Positions 1-8,243 of a stretch of DNA of 13,369 bases are shown here, in pieces. The notes under the pieces are model-generated. The model was not told where the DNA came from and did no database searches. It saw only the letters and a program-made list of their open reading frames with translations. This DNA is from Amoebophrya sp. AT5.2 (lineage: Eukaryota; Sar; Dinophyceae; Syndiniales; Amoebophryaceae): positions 1 through 13,369 of the forward strand of contig RXOD01005580.1 of NCBI GenBank assembly GCA_005223375.1, in the 5' to 3' direction. Position numbers and translations under genes: made by a program. Position 1 is the stretch's first letter. Each line of letters starts with the position of its first letter.

Positions 1-687
1 CCGGCGGCCGCGGCGGCTCACCGATCGTCCACCCGCGCTCTCGTGACGGCCCGCAGCAGCACCTCGCGCGCGGGGCTGTGGCGCACGGCCGGCAAACCGA
101 AGCGTGCGCGAGAACCGCAGACAGCAGGAACAACGTCCGCAGCGCCGCCGCGTCGGAAAACAGTCGTGCTCTTCCTGTCCGCGCTCCCCGCGGCGCTCGA
201 CTCGCTGCGCGCCCTGTTGGCGCAGATGAAGCAGCGCCACGGCTACCGCGTGATTTTGGTGGCCTCGCAGGAAGGTGGCCTCGAAACATCCGCCAAGGCT
301 CGGTTCGGGGCCGACGGCGAGAACCCGACGCTGGGAACGACGAGCAACGGCCTGGGGACCTCCGAATTGGCGCACCTCGACTACTCGGACCAGACGAACA
401 CCGTGCTGGGTCAGGGCGCGCTGGGCCCGGCCCCCATCCGGTTTTCCCCCGCGGGCGCGGCCGCCGACGACGATTTCGCAGCCGGACTCCTGCCGTACCT
501 GTTCACGCAGATCGGGAGTGGGAGCCAGGCCTCCACCTCGAGGGCGAACAAGTTTCTGTGCGCAGCGGCCAGTTTCCCGTGTGCGAGCAACACGGCGGAG
601 GTTCGCGACTGGACGAGCGCGCTGCAAAAACCGGAGGTCGTGGACCAGCTGCTCCTAAGTGTGTGTCCCGTGGTCACCGAGTGGTGA
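1..687 (+). CDS. 3' end of an unidentified protein gene (partial, 5' end outside window)
   Basis: The frame starting at base 1 is open from the window edge to TGA at 685-687, about 228 codons. No ATG lies near the edge, so this is probably an internal or last exon. Third positions are strongly G/C-rich, as in the other genes here, which favours this frame over the long overlapping frame beginning near 78. The first 50 residues are Ala/Arg/Ser/Thr-rich and look disordered. A strand-helix-strand pattern follows (hydrophobic VVLFLSAL, an amphipathic helix, then YRVILVAS), resembling the start of a Rossmann-like fold. The rest is mixed, with a few Cys (FLCAAASFPCAS). I do not recognise the family. 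The exon may continue past the TGA by splicing, since the neighbouring genes use introns with in-frame stops, but I found no convincing partner exon before 1425. Confidence 0.6.
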   Translation, partial: PAAAAAHRSSTRALVTARSSTSRAGLWRTAGKPKRAREPQTAGTTSAAPPRRKTVVLFLSALPAALDSLRALLAQMKQRHGYRVILVASQEGGLETSAKARFGADGENPTLGTTSNGLGTSELAHLDYSDQTNTVLGQGALGPAPIRFSPAGAAADDDFAAGLLPYLFTQIGSGSQASTSRANKFLCAAASFPCASNTAEVRDWTSALQKPEVVDQLLLSVCPVVTEW

Positions 688-1425
688 TCTTCGCAACTAC
701 AACTGCTTTTTTCTCGCGGAAAATTTTCGCATTTTCGTATTTTCCTGGGTAGTTCTAATAGGATCTTCAAATCCTCCCACACGCTCCGATGAACAGAGGA
801 GCAAGTGTCAGGGAGCGTACAAACGCGATTTTGTTCTGAAAGGATCTCTTCATCGGTCGGCATCAATCAGCAGGGTGACGGCGGATGTCATGTTTGTCAG
901 GCGGATTTCGTTGTGACTGTAGCGCTGTTGTTGAAAAAGAAGGTAGGACTCTGAACGGTTACGAAATGTAAGCCGGAATCGAATGCGATAAATCGGCTGG
1001 TGCAAGAGGCGTTGCAGTCGGCTCGGCCTTCCTTGAAAATAGCATGAAATCGTGGCTGCTCCTCCGCCAGGTTGGCTTTCGGTTCGTGTCTTCTTCTTCG
1101 GTGATGTACGGATGACGGTTGCCCCCACCCCCGCGGAAGATACAGCTCAGTGATTAAGTGATAAACAAATATATATTCCACCCGTCCCGCTATGTATCCA
1201 GCGCCGGCCCCTACGCATGGCGAGGTAGCTCTGCTTCGAATGCGCCAAGCTCGGGCTTCCGACGTGTTTCCTACATATCGCTAGATTCCCGCAGGAGCAT
1301 AGATTCATTCGAGTATATCGTAGGTATCGAAGTTCGTCAAAAACAATATCATACAACACGGAGTTGTAGCAGAATCGACAATCATCTTCAACACCAAACA
1401 CATAATTAAGTAATCAATCAAGAAA
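688..1425. other. Intergenic stretch between the first gene and the TLC-like gene
   Basis: This is about 740 bases of lower-GC sequence with frequent stops in all frames and no codon bias like that of the flanking genes. It holds a short palindrome with core GAAAATTTTC near 718-728 and a TATATATT run near 1170. Just before the downstream ATG there is an A-rich leader ending in AATCAAGAAA. It probably contains the 3' end of the upstream transcript and the promoter and 5' leader of the next gene, but I cannot define either. No RNA gene was recognised. Confidence 0.5.
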
Positions 1426-4336
1426 ATGTCTTCCGCCCCCGCACCCCCCAGTAAGCCGGCCGCGCTGGCGGCCAGCGTTGGGTCGCTCTTGCTTTTGTGG
1501 AAGCCGACCATTGTCGTGATGTTCCCGGGTTTCATCTACACTTAGGCGTGAGCGTAATGCATTTTGCCCGACATTCATTGCTTTTATTGCCTTCCTCGTT
1601 TTATAGCTGGAAATCGACCAGTTACCAGCTAATTAGGCCTCTTAGATCGTAGATGCCTTTTGTCATACGACCGTTGGCTGCAGCCGGCTCACACTGTGCT
1701 CCGCCTTCCTACCAAGAAAGAAGTACTCAAATATGTGCCCAAACGAACCAGTGGTTACTGTTAGTACCCCACCATGCATTGATAGCTGCATTTCTAGGCC
1801 CCCCCGCTTAACTGCCTCGAGGAAGTGATAGGTCGGAAATGAATGCATTGTAGACTGCGCCGTCGGCTAATTTACCGCGGACCTTACCTCCGTGTACGTC
1901 CACGAAGCCTGCGTGTCGGGCTCCACCGCCACCGTGCTCGTCTTTTGCATGCTTGAGGTTCTGATCGCGAGCGTCCTTCTGAAGAACTACGTGCTGCCCG
2001 TTTGCTTCGAGGGCGAACGAACGAAGCCGCCCGCTCTGCCGCCGGCGACGAGCCGCGACCGCTTGGACGAGGCGTACGCGACGTCGGATTCCTCCAGCCC
2101 CCACTCCGGCCAATCCGAGATTCCAGCGCCAGCGCCGCGATCGGCTCCGCCAGAGAGTGGTGCCTTCTTCGCCTCGAACGCGTGGGCCGGATTCGGCGAG
2201 GACAAAAAGAACAGGCTCACTGGCTTCACCACCAAAATTCTCGTCCGCCTCAGCTGCGCGGTGCATTACAGAGAGAGAGTGTGAAAGAACCCACGAAGTT
2301 TGCTGTACGTTGAACTTGAAGCATTTTTTCGTTTTCCATTTCTTTACGAATGTATTTCTTTCGCGGGTCGTGATCTGCGTTTTGTCGGGTCGAGGAAGGG
2401 CCTAGAGGCCGAAAATCAAAAATGCGGCTGCGAGTTTTCGTCGCATGTTCGGCTGTTTTGTATTTGGTCTCGTACCCCCTCGGCCTCGTAATATTTGGTG
2501 TGGCGGACGATAGCAGGGATAGCCGAATGATAGCCATTGCCATGCTGCGCGGGCGGAAAAAAAAATAGCAGGTACAGTATACGAAATGTTGGGTTTTTTG
2601 TTTGCTCTGTAACCGCAGGTTGGACTACTTTGCGGGCGGTACTTCGACTTCGAGCACGGCATGGTCTTCCTGAACTCCGAGAGGAGGCTCAGTATTTTTA
2701 GCAGCAACCCGGACGGCGTCGTGGAGGAGCTCGAGAAGCAGTCTCGGAGAAGTAGGTTTGGTTTTAGGATGTGGACCGGATCACGGGCTGCTGCAGACGA
2801 ATCTGCTGATTTATCTCGCAACTACGCGTACTCGTCTTCCTACAACGTGGCCAACAAGCAGACGTACGCGCGCGGGATGAGTAAGGAGATGACCACATGA
2901 TCAAGAGAGCATACAGGAAAGTATTGAAGGTATCTAATGCATAGCGATAGCCAGTTTGCTTGAGCTACTTATCTGGTCCTGTGCTCGCGTTTTTTCCGAT
3001 CTTGCGGCAATGGCTAACAGCCGAAGCAGAAGCTCGGAGGGAAAATGCACGTAGGTTCTGGGAGGTCTCTCAAACGCTCCCACGCGTTAGTCGCTGTGCT
3101 CTGTCTCTTTACTGATGGACCATCCATCGACATAGGCCATGGATGCTATTGGTATTCGTAGCTTCCTAAAAGTATATCCATCAGAGATGGTCTCTTCGGT
3201 ATGCACTTCTAAGACGGATTTCTTCGGGCTGGCCGGGTTGGGCGAGCGCGAACAGGAGAAGTCGCGGCAGCAGTACTTCGTGTCCAAGTACGTGCACGAG
3301 GGCCGGCTGACGACGTGTGCCGACGCGGGCATGACGTTGCAGGACGCGGTGGGCATCCGAGCATGGATGTTCTCCCGCTACAACCTGGTGGCGGTGATTT
3401 AGGAATCTAGAGAACTACAATCTGCTTCTGCGTCTGCCTTTACTTCAAACAAACAGATTTAATCACAAATTTCGAAACATTCGTACAGCGCATTTTTGGC
3501 CATGCCCATTTCTTTGGGGAGGCCGATCGCTGATCGGCCACCAATCCAGATCATCTTGTGGCTCAGAGATTAATGCCGCTCTAGGTCGTCCCGTCGGAAA
3601 GCCAGACTGTACCGCGAGAACCAGAACAAAACTCTTTTTTAGTACCGCGAAAATTTTTTGGTACCGCGGGAATTTTTTGGAGTGGTACTACTACTATAGC
3701 TGCAGTTTCGGGAAGCAAAACGGAAGCAGATTTCTTCTGTAAGTGAGGATCTGGGAGCTTTCCTTCATCCCGGAGCTCGGGTTTGACACCTGGCTGCACC
3801 ACTTATTCGTGATTCTCGGCGTGGCGCTCACCTTGGACACTCACTTTCAGGCGGAGTCGGAGGCCGCCAGTAGTATTACCGCGGCGGGGGCCATCAGTGA
3901 TCCCTTTTCGCGCGTCCTCGGGGGCGACAAATACGATGTGGTTATGGGGTCGGGTACGGGAAGCAAGCGCGCGGTTCTGCTGGAGCTGATCGGCTACTCG
4001 CTCACGCTCGGCGCCTGCCTCGCCGCCGTGGTGGAGCTGGGGGTGATGGGGTATCACATGAACGCGGGGCGGTTACGGGTGCAGCGAGACTGGATGCTTT
4101 TTTCCCTGTTGGCGCAGGTGGTCGTGGTGGTGCTCTTCTTCCTCGCGGTGCCGGCGGTGGCGCTGTGGTGGCACAGGAACTCGGTGGAGAGCGCCGGCTG
4201 GCGCAACATGGCCCTCCTCGTGGGTTTTTTGTGTGTGGTGGAAGCAAACATGATCCGGACCAAAGTCTCGATCATGCGGTACCTCGGGAAGAAACTCAAA
4301 GGGGAGGAAAAAGAGAAAGCGGAAAAAAAGGACTAG
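1426..4336 (+). CDS. Multi-pass membrane protein, TLC (TRAM/LAG1/CLN8)-like, five exons
   Basis: The proposed exons are 1426-1541, 1876-2265, 2618-2885, 3214-3397 and 3747-4336. They join in one frame to give about 515 aa, starting at ATG 1426 after an A-rich leader. Hydrophobic segments fall near residues 20-38, 55-75, 339-350, 395-421, 435-461 and 473-489. Residues about 85-160 form a Pro/Ser/Ala-rich loop. Exon 5 begins with WELSFIPELGFDTWLHHLFV, a His-His pair at residues 337-338 followed by a membrane helix. This resembles the conserved HH region of TLC-domain proteins (ceramide synthase, TRAM, TMEM136/TLCD groups), which sit in the ER or plasma membrane and act on or sense lipids. The tail is Lys/Glu-rich and ends KAEKKD, not a clean KKXX signal. 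Gene structure is well supported by continuous frame and codon bias. The TLC assignment rests on one motif and the membrane pattern, so another multi-pass family is possible. The boundaries of intron 1 are the least certain. Confidence 0.6.
1542..1875 (+). other. Intron 1 of the TLC-like gene (boundaries approximate, non-GT-AG)
   Basis: The exon 1 frame stops at TAG 1543-1545. The exon 2 frame is open only after TAA 1868-1870, so an intron must lie between. No GT-AG pair close to these limits keeps the frame. An imperfect terminal inverted repeat is visible: AATGCATT...CCGAC (1556-1573) against GTCGG...AATGCATT (1832-1849). The outermost bases also mirror each other (TTAGGCG at 1543, CGGCTAA at 1864). 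Only AC (1540-1541 and 1874-1875) is repeated in phase at these limits, so the exact cut is uncertain. A TAC/TAC choice (1537-1539 and 1895-1897) would also keep the frame. Confidence 0.5.
2266..2617 (+). other. Intron 2 of the TLC-like gene (TIR-bearing, also readable as GT-AG)
   Basis: The 8-bp inverted repeat TTACAGAG (2266-2273) / CTCTGTAA (2605-2612) marks the two ends. GCA occurs just outside on both sides (2263-2265 and 2615-2617). Removing 2266-2617 joins CA to G and keeps the frame. A canonical reading, GTGCAT at 2261 to CGCAG ending 2618, also keeps the frame and shortens the protein by two residues. Both explain the TGA that closes the exon 2 frame at 2282-2284. The interior is AT-rich with no coding signal. 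Confidence 0.6.
2886..3213 (+). other. Intron 3 of the TLC-like gene, bounded by TAAG direct repeats
   Basis: TAAG occurs at 2882-2885 and 3210-3213 in the same codon phase (AGT AAG and TCT AAG). Removing one copy plus the 324 bases between joins ...GMSK to TDFFGLAG with no stop. The upstream frame otherwise ends at TGA 2898-2900. A weaker inverted repeat lies inside: GCATAC at 2909-2914 and GTATGC at 3199-3204. The GTAAGG at 2881 looks like a textbook donor, but pairing it with AG at 3212-3213 shifts the frame. Confidence 0.6.
3521..3539. repeat. Short inverted repeat (hairpin) inside intron 4
   Basis: GGCCGATC (3521-3528) and GATCGGCC (3532-3539) form a perfect 8-bp stem with a 3-base loop near the middle of the intron. 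It could help fold the intron and bring its ends together, but that is inference. Confidence 0.7.
3642..3679 (+). repeat. 19-bp tandem duplication inside intron 4
   Basis: Two adjacent 19-base units begin GTACCGCG and end AATTTTTTG (3642-3660 and 3661-3679), differing at two bases. A third partial match, GTACCGCGAGAA, starts at 3609. The unit is not coding and lies in the intron interior. Confidence 0.75.
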
Positions 4337-4911
4337 CGTTTTTTAATTTACAGAGTTATGAATTTGACTAGCCTGCAGGGGCTACTGAACTGGGTAGTAG
4401 GTCTACCGATAGTGCAGCTGTGAGAGTGAGAGAGAACAGCGTTGCACAATTTATGTTACTGTTACTACGACGCGCACAAGCACTCCGACGCGCACTAACA
4501 TGCCGTGAATCACATGCAATGATTGAATCACACCGGAAGGCGCATTCATTTGGCGTCCCCTGCACACTTGAAACGAAGATCAAATCGAAGCAAGCGATTT
4601 AGGACGGCGATCCCACTGTCGAAGTGCCAAAGGACCATCACTCGTTTCTGGACCATCACTCGTTTCTTGTTCGGCGACGATCAGCTAGATTTTGAAGTCC
4701 ACGGGAAGTCTGCAACGCGGGCATATAATTCAAGAAACATCTTCTTCATCTTCGCAAGAGAAGTAGTCGGCCGATGGAAATTTGTCGCGAGCAGCGTGAC
4801 GATCAGTCCAAGTGCGCAAACATTGACGACGAGAGCGTGATTGACGCACAGGCATGCAGCACATTGGTTGCGCCAGCCCGTTCCAAATGGCACTTGTGAT
4901 CTGGTGATAGG
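4337..4911. other. Intergenic stretch between the TLC-like and coiled-coil genes
   Basis: This is about 575 bases with no supported gene. It begins with an AT-rich 3' flank (GCGTTTTTTAATTTA). It contains an 18-bp tandem duplication, listed separately. An ATG at 4774 opens a 41-codon frame in the same phase as the next gene but is closed by TGA 4897-4899. It could be a first coding exon only if a short intron removes that stop, for which I see no repeat-bounded candidate. Promoter elements are not recognisable. Confidence 0.5.
4632..4667 (+). repeat. Perfect 18-bp tandem duplication
   Basis: The unit GGACCATCACTCGTTTCT occurs at 4632-4649 and again without change at 4650-4667. It lies upstream of the coiled-coil gene in sequence with no coding signal. 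Perfect identity suggests a recent slippage event. Confidence 0.9.
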
Positions 4912-7584
4912 ATGCGGTCGCGGGTCCTCGTGCGGGCGGTTTCGCTGTGTGCGGCGCTCCACGACCCCTTCAGCCGTTTGTCTTTCGGCGGATGCGCTTC
5001 TGTACTTGTCGCCGATGGAAGAGGCGTCCAGGGCGTGGTTGAGCTGCTGAATAAGCTCAAGGCCGGCGTGGCGGCCGAGGAGGACGAGGTCGAGAAGGAA
5101 TGGGCCGCCGCGGAGCAAAACGTCCACGACGAGCAGGAGCGGACAAGCGAGAGTCTGGCCTCTTTAAAGACGGAGCTGGTCGCTTTGTCCGCGCGGGTCG
5201 CGAAGCTGACGGGCGAGAAAAAGGAGGCGGAGCATGAGCTCGCCGGGGAGGTCGCTGCCTCCGTGTCCGACCTCGAAACGGCGAAAGCCGAGGCGGAGGC
5301 CGAGTGCAGGAGCGGGCTGACGGGGTTTCGAGCGGCGTTTAACGCCACCGAGGTGTCGCTGCGACAGATCCAGCGCGCTAAGGAGCGGCTCATTGCGAAG
5401 CGGCAGGCGGAAGGCGATCGGGTCGCGCAGGCGGAAGCGGCGGACAGGGAAGCGAGCGCCGAGCTGCTGGAGGAGCAGAGGGGGGAGTTTCTGGCCATGC
5501 GGCGGCAGGGGAGTAAGGCGGAGGAGGACAAGGCGGAGAAAAGGCTCGCGAAGGAAAAGTCGTTCGCGGAAAAATGGGGCACAATGTTCGTCACGAGCTT
5601 CCTACAGGAGAGCACGACGAACAGGAAAAGCAAAGCGAAAATAAAAAAGCCCTCGAAGATCCTGCAGCTGCTTGCCGAACTGAGCGAGAAACTAAATGAG
5701 GAAAAGCGGGAGCGGTTGGAGCAGGAAAACGTTCGTTAAGTGGACCAGCTGGCTCGATAAGTGCCCGACGGTAACTGGAGTCCCGAGGTAGAGGTATTGC
5801 CAGAGTAGTCGGCGAATAGTCCAAGACTTTTAAGGAGCCGATGAAGGAAAGGGGAAAAATTGGAGGACACGTAGGTGCTGTCAAGCAGTGTCTTCATTTG
5901 CCCCTTGGGGGCCTAGCTAGTGCAGAGTAGGGCCGGGTCGCTTCGATGCCCCGCTACCTTCGTCCGGCCCCCGCCCCGCGGCCTCCTCCTGCCCTAATGA
6001 GGCCTCTCTGGCCGCGGGTTCAGGAGCGCGTGACCGTCCGTGCGCTACCATAATATACGCTGCCTCTTCTCGTGGTCGTTCACTTACCGGCTGGCCGCAA
6101 ACCAGCCTGGTCTCTGTGTTCATATGCGCGCGCACTCCTGTGATATGCGGATCTCGAATATCCGGGACCGCCTCGACAACGTACGGAAGCAGCAGACGGA
6201 GCTGCGCGAATTTATCGCCGCCACGGACGCCCAGCTCGCGGAGGCGAGCCACGAGCGCGACGAGAAGGCAGCGCAGCTGAGTGGGGCGAAGCAGGCGGCG
6301 AAGCGGATGACGGCAGAGCAGCGGATCAGGGTGGAGGAGCACGCGGAAGGTGCGAAGCGGCGCCAGCGTGAAGTGGGCGTCCTGGCGGAGGCGCTTGAGA
6401 TTTTGGCGGGGAGTGGAGCCGGTCGGGAGGAGGGGCTGCTGCAGGTGGGGAGGAAGCCGGAAGATGCTGCGGAGCCCACGTCTACTCCAGACCGCGACGA
6501 GGAGCGCGCCGATACCATGGACAACGTGGGCGAGGACCTGCTGGCTGTCGCGCGCGGCGAGAAGAGAAACAGCGAAACGTCGTTTCTCCAACTTCAACGC
6601 TTAGTGCGCGGACGCGACAAGGAACCGCCCGTGAACGACCCGCAGCACACCGTTTTGATCGAGAAGGCGCTCGAGATTCTGAAGTCCACCGCGCCTGCGG
6701 GTCGATCTAGCCACTCCCGTGCAGTTTTCCTCGCGTCGAAGATTTCGGCCGAGCAGACCCCCTTCGAGAGCATCAAAACGCTCATCGCCGACATGATCAC
6801 GAAACTGGAGAGGGAGGCCGCGACGAACGCCTCCAAGGAGAAGTTTTGCGTGGAACAGCTCGCGAACAACAAGGAGGACCTCGAGTCGCTCGCGGTTCGC
6901 AAGACGGAACTGTCGAACCGATTGGACGCGCAGGCCGCCCGGCTCGAGCAGTTGCAGGGGAAGATTCGCAAAAAGAACCTCGCCCTGAAGAAGATCGGCG
7001 TGCGGGGGGAGAAGCTGACGAAGCAGCGAAACGCGGAGAAGGCGACGCTGGAGAAGGAAGGAGCCGAGGCGAAGAGCGGAGGCGAAGCGGTGGCGCGGGC
7101 GAGGCTAGTGCTCGCGGACTTTTACGGGACGGGCGGGGACACGGGGGGAGCCGCCGACGCCGGCGCGGAAAAAGCGTCGCCCGCCTCCGGAAGTGCGCGA
7201 ATTCTCTCCCTCCTTGAATCGCTCGAGAGCGACTACGCGAAGGCCCTGATCGAGGCCACGTCGGCTGAAAACCAGTCCAAGAAGCTGTTTGAGGCGGACA
7301 GCGCGGCGTTGCAGGAAGAAAAGGCGTCGTTGCGGCAGGAGCTGGACCATTTCGCGGAGAAAAAGCTCACGCTGAAGGCGGAAAAAACGGAGCGCGAGAC
7401 GGAGATCGCGAATTTGGTGGAAGAGGAGGAGGCGGCGACACAGCAGAAGAAGGACCTAGAGGCGCAGTGCGAGACGATGACGCCAGAGATGGCAGAGAAG
7501 AAGGCGGAAGAAAAGCGGGCGGCGCGACGAGGGGACATCGAAAGCCTGAAAATGGCGATGGACCTGCTGAAGACGGAGCCGTAG
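4912..7584 (+). CDS. Dinoflagellate-type two-part coiled-coil protein with SFLQ motifs, two exons
   Basis: Exons 4912-5734 and 6122-7584 join in frame to give about 761 aa. ATG 4912 is the first Met after an in-frame TGA (4897-4899), but the first 40 residues are atypical, so an upstream exon could exist. Residues 45-225 are a long Glu/Ala/Lys coiled coil opening GVVELLNKLKAG. Two SFLQ motifs (229-232 and 428-431) each precede a basic or charged linker and a new helix start (KILQLLAELSEKL, then ESIKTLIADMITKLE). The second half has a Cys near 517, an ADFY segment near 606, ILSLLESLESDYAKAL near 633, a Cys near 724 and a final RRGDIESLKMAMDLL. This order matches, as I know it, an abundant uncharacterised dinoflagellate family. 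No enzyme motif is visible. A structural role, perhaps in the cytoskeleton or an extrusome (trichocyst-type) matrix, is inference only. There is no clear signal peptide at the chosen start. Confidence 0.75.
5735..6121 (+). other. Intron of the coiled-coil gene, bounded by GTTC direct repeats
   Basis: GTTC occurs at 5731-5734 and 6118-6121 in the same phase. Removing 387 bases joins ...LEQENV to HMRAHSCD and bypasses TAA 5737-5739. An imperfect inverted repeat sits 5-7 bases inside: GGACCAGCTGG at 5742-5752 against ACCAGCCTGGTC near 6101-6112. The first half is of mixed composition. The second half (about 5930-6060) is unusually GC-rich and holds a hairpin. The ends are GT-like at neither 5735 nor any other frame-keeping GT-AG choice I could find. 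Confidence 0.65.
5975..6018. repeat. GC-rich hairpin in the coiled-coil gene intron
   Basis: CCCGCGGCC (5975-5983) pairs perfectly with GGCCGCGGG (6010-6018). A competing inner pair, GGCCTC (5980-5985) and GAGGCC (5999-6004), overlaps it. The two alternatives cannot form fully at once. Confidence 0.65.
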
Positions 7585-8243
7585 AACGTATCTGTGCAGA
7601 AAAAACGTTTTTTCCAGAATAATCACATGAAAGGCAAAGCTTTTTTCTGAGAAATTTTATCGCGGCGAAGCCGTGGCTCTACGAGTCCTCCACAAAGCTC
7701 TCAAAAATTCGGGCACACATATAAGAAGTACTAAAAAATTTAATGCTGCGTTTCTGATTCTCTGTGTTGTGCTCTCGTTCTGTCATGCGTCTCGTGTGCT
7801 CCATGCGTCGGTCGTAATGAAAGTGATGGCTTTACGAGCGAGTACTAACCGTCTAAGCATCTGTAATATCGTCGCCGTTACCTTTGTTTCCTGTCTGCTT
7901 GCTAGTCTGCATGGCGCCACCTCTCGGTCATCGTCATGTCCAGTTCGTTGCTCTTACGAGCCTCTCGTCGTACGTTTCCCACGGTCTTCGGTAAGAGCTC
8001 TATGTTTGTTTCGGGCATACACCAACGGCCTCTCTATTTCTCGGTGCGTATCGTGACTGTCGTGCTTAAGTTGTGCTAGATTTCATCGCTCCGTGTCCGT
8101 TTCGTTGTCTTTTCTAAATCCGATATCTCTGGCTCCTATTGACAGAGACCTACTACTTCTGCCAGATATCCCCAAATCATAGATTCAGGTTCTCGCTGTG
8201 CAAGGAAACAAAGAAGCATTTTTTTATCATTGAGCACAAATCG
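7585..8243. other. Intergenic stretch upstream of the acidic membrane protein gene
   Basis: This is about 660 T-rich bases. It begins with a perfect palindrome just after the coiled-coil stop, listed separately. A 127-codon frame at 7673-8056 exists but starts only at a GTG and lacks the G/C third-position bias, so I do not call it. The frame of the next gene is open back to TAA 8115-8117 without another ATG. This region probably contains the 3' flank of one gene and the promoter and leader of the next. Confidence 0.5.
7599..7614. repeat. Perfect 16-bp palindrome after the coiled-coil gene stop
   Basis: GAAAAAACGTTTTTTC is its own reverse complement and starts 15 bases after the TAG stop ending at 7584. 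It may mark a transcript 3'-end element or simply be a poly-A/poly-T symmetry. Nothing else supports a terminator role in a eukaryote. Confidence 0.6.

Larger units (their letters stand above)
3398..3746 (+). other. Intron 4 of the TLC-like gene, GTGA direct repeats and 10-bp TIR
   Basis: GTGA occurs at 3394-3397 and 3743-3746 in the same phase. Removing 349 bases joins ...NLVAV to RIWELSF. Inside is a perfect 10-bp inverted repeat, AATCTGCTTC (3419-3428) and GAAGCAGATT (3723-3732). The exon 4 frame would otherwise stop at TAG 3400-3402. No GT in the required phase before that stop fits an AG acceptor near 3746. The interior carries a short hairpin and a 19-bp tandem repeat, listed separately. 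Confidence 0.65.

Noticed and set aside
78..752. A second long plus-strand frame overlapping the first gene
   Set aside because: Its third-position pattern does not fit the genes here, and it is rich in Arg and Gly as expected of an off-frame reading of GC-rich coding DNA. The frame open from base 1 has clear G/C third-position bias.
4803..5633. Long minus-strand frame opposite coiled-coil exon 1
   Set aside because: It is Ser/Ala-rich, as the antisense of Glu/Ala/Lys coiled-coil codons always is, and it has no independent support.
5917..6597. 226-codon minus-strand frame covering the intron and start of coiled-coil exon 2
   Set aside because: Mostly antisense shadow of the coiled coil, with a low-complexity Ala/Gly/Pro/Arg end from the GC-rich intron half. 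No recognisable domain.
7673..8056. 127-codon plus-strand frame with a hydrophobic stretch resembling a signal peptide
   Set aside because: It begins only at GTG, has no ATG before the hydrophobic stretch, and lacks the G/C third-position bias of real exons here.
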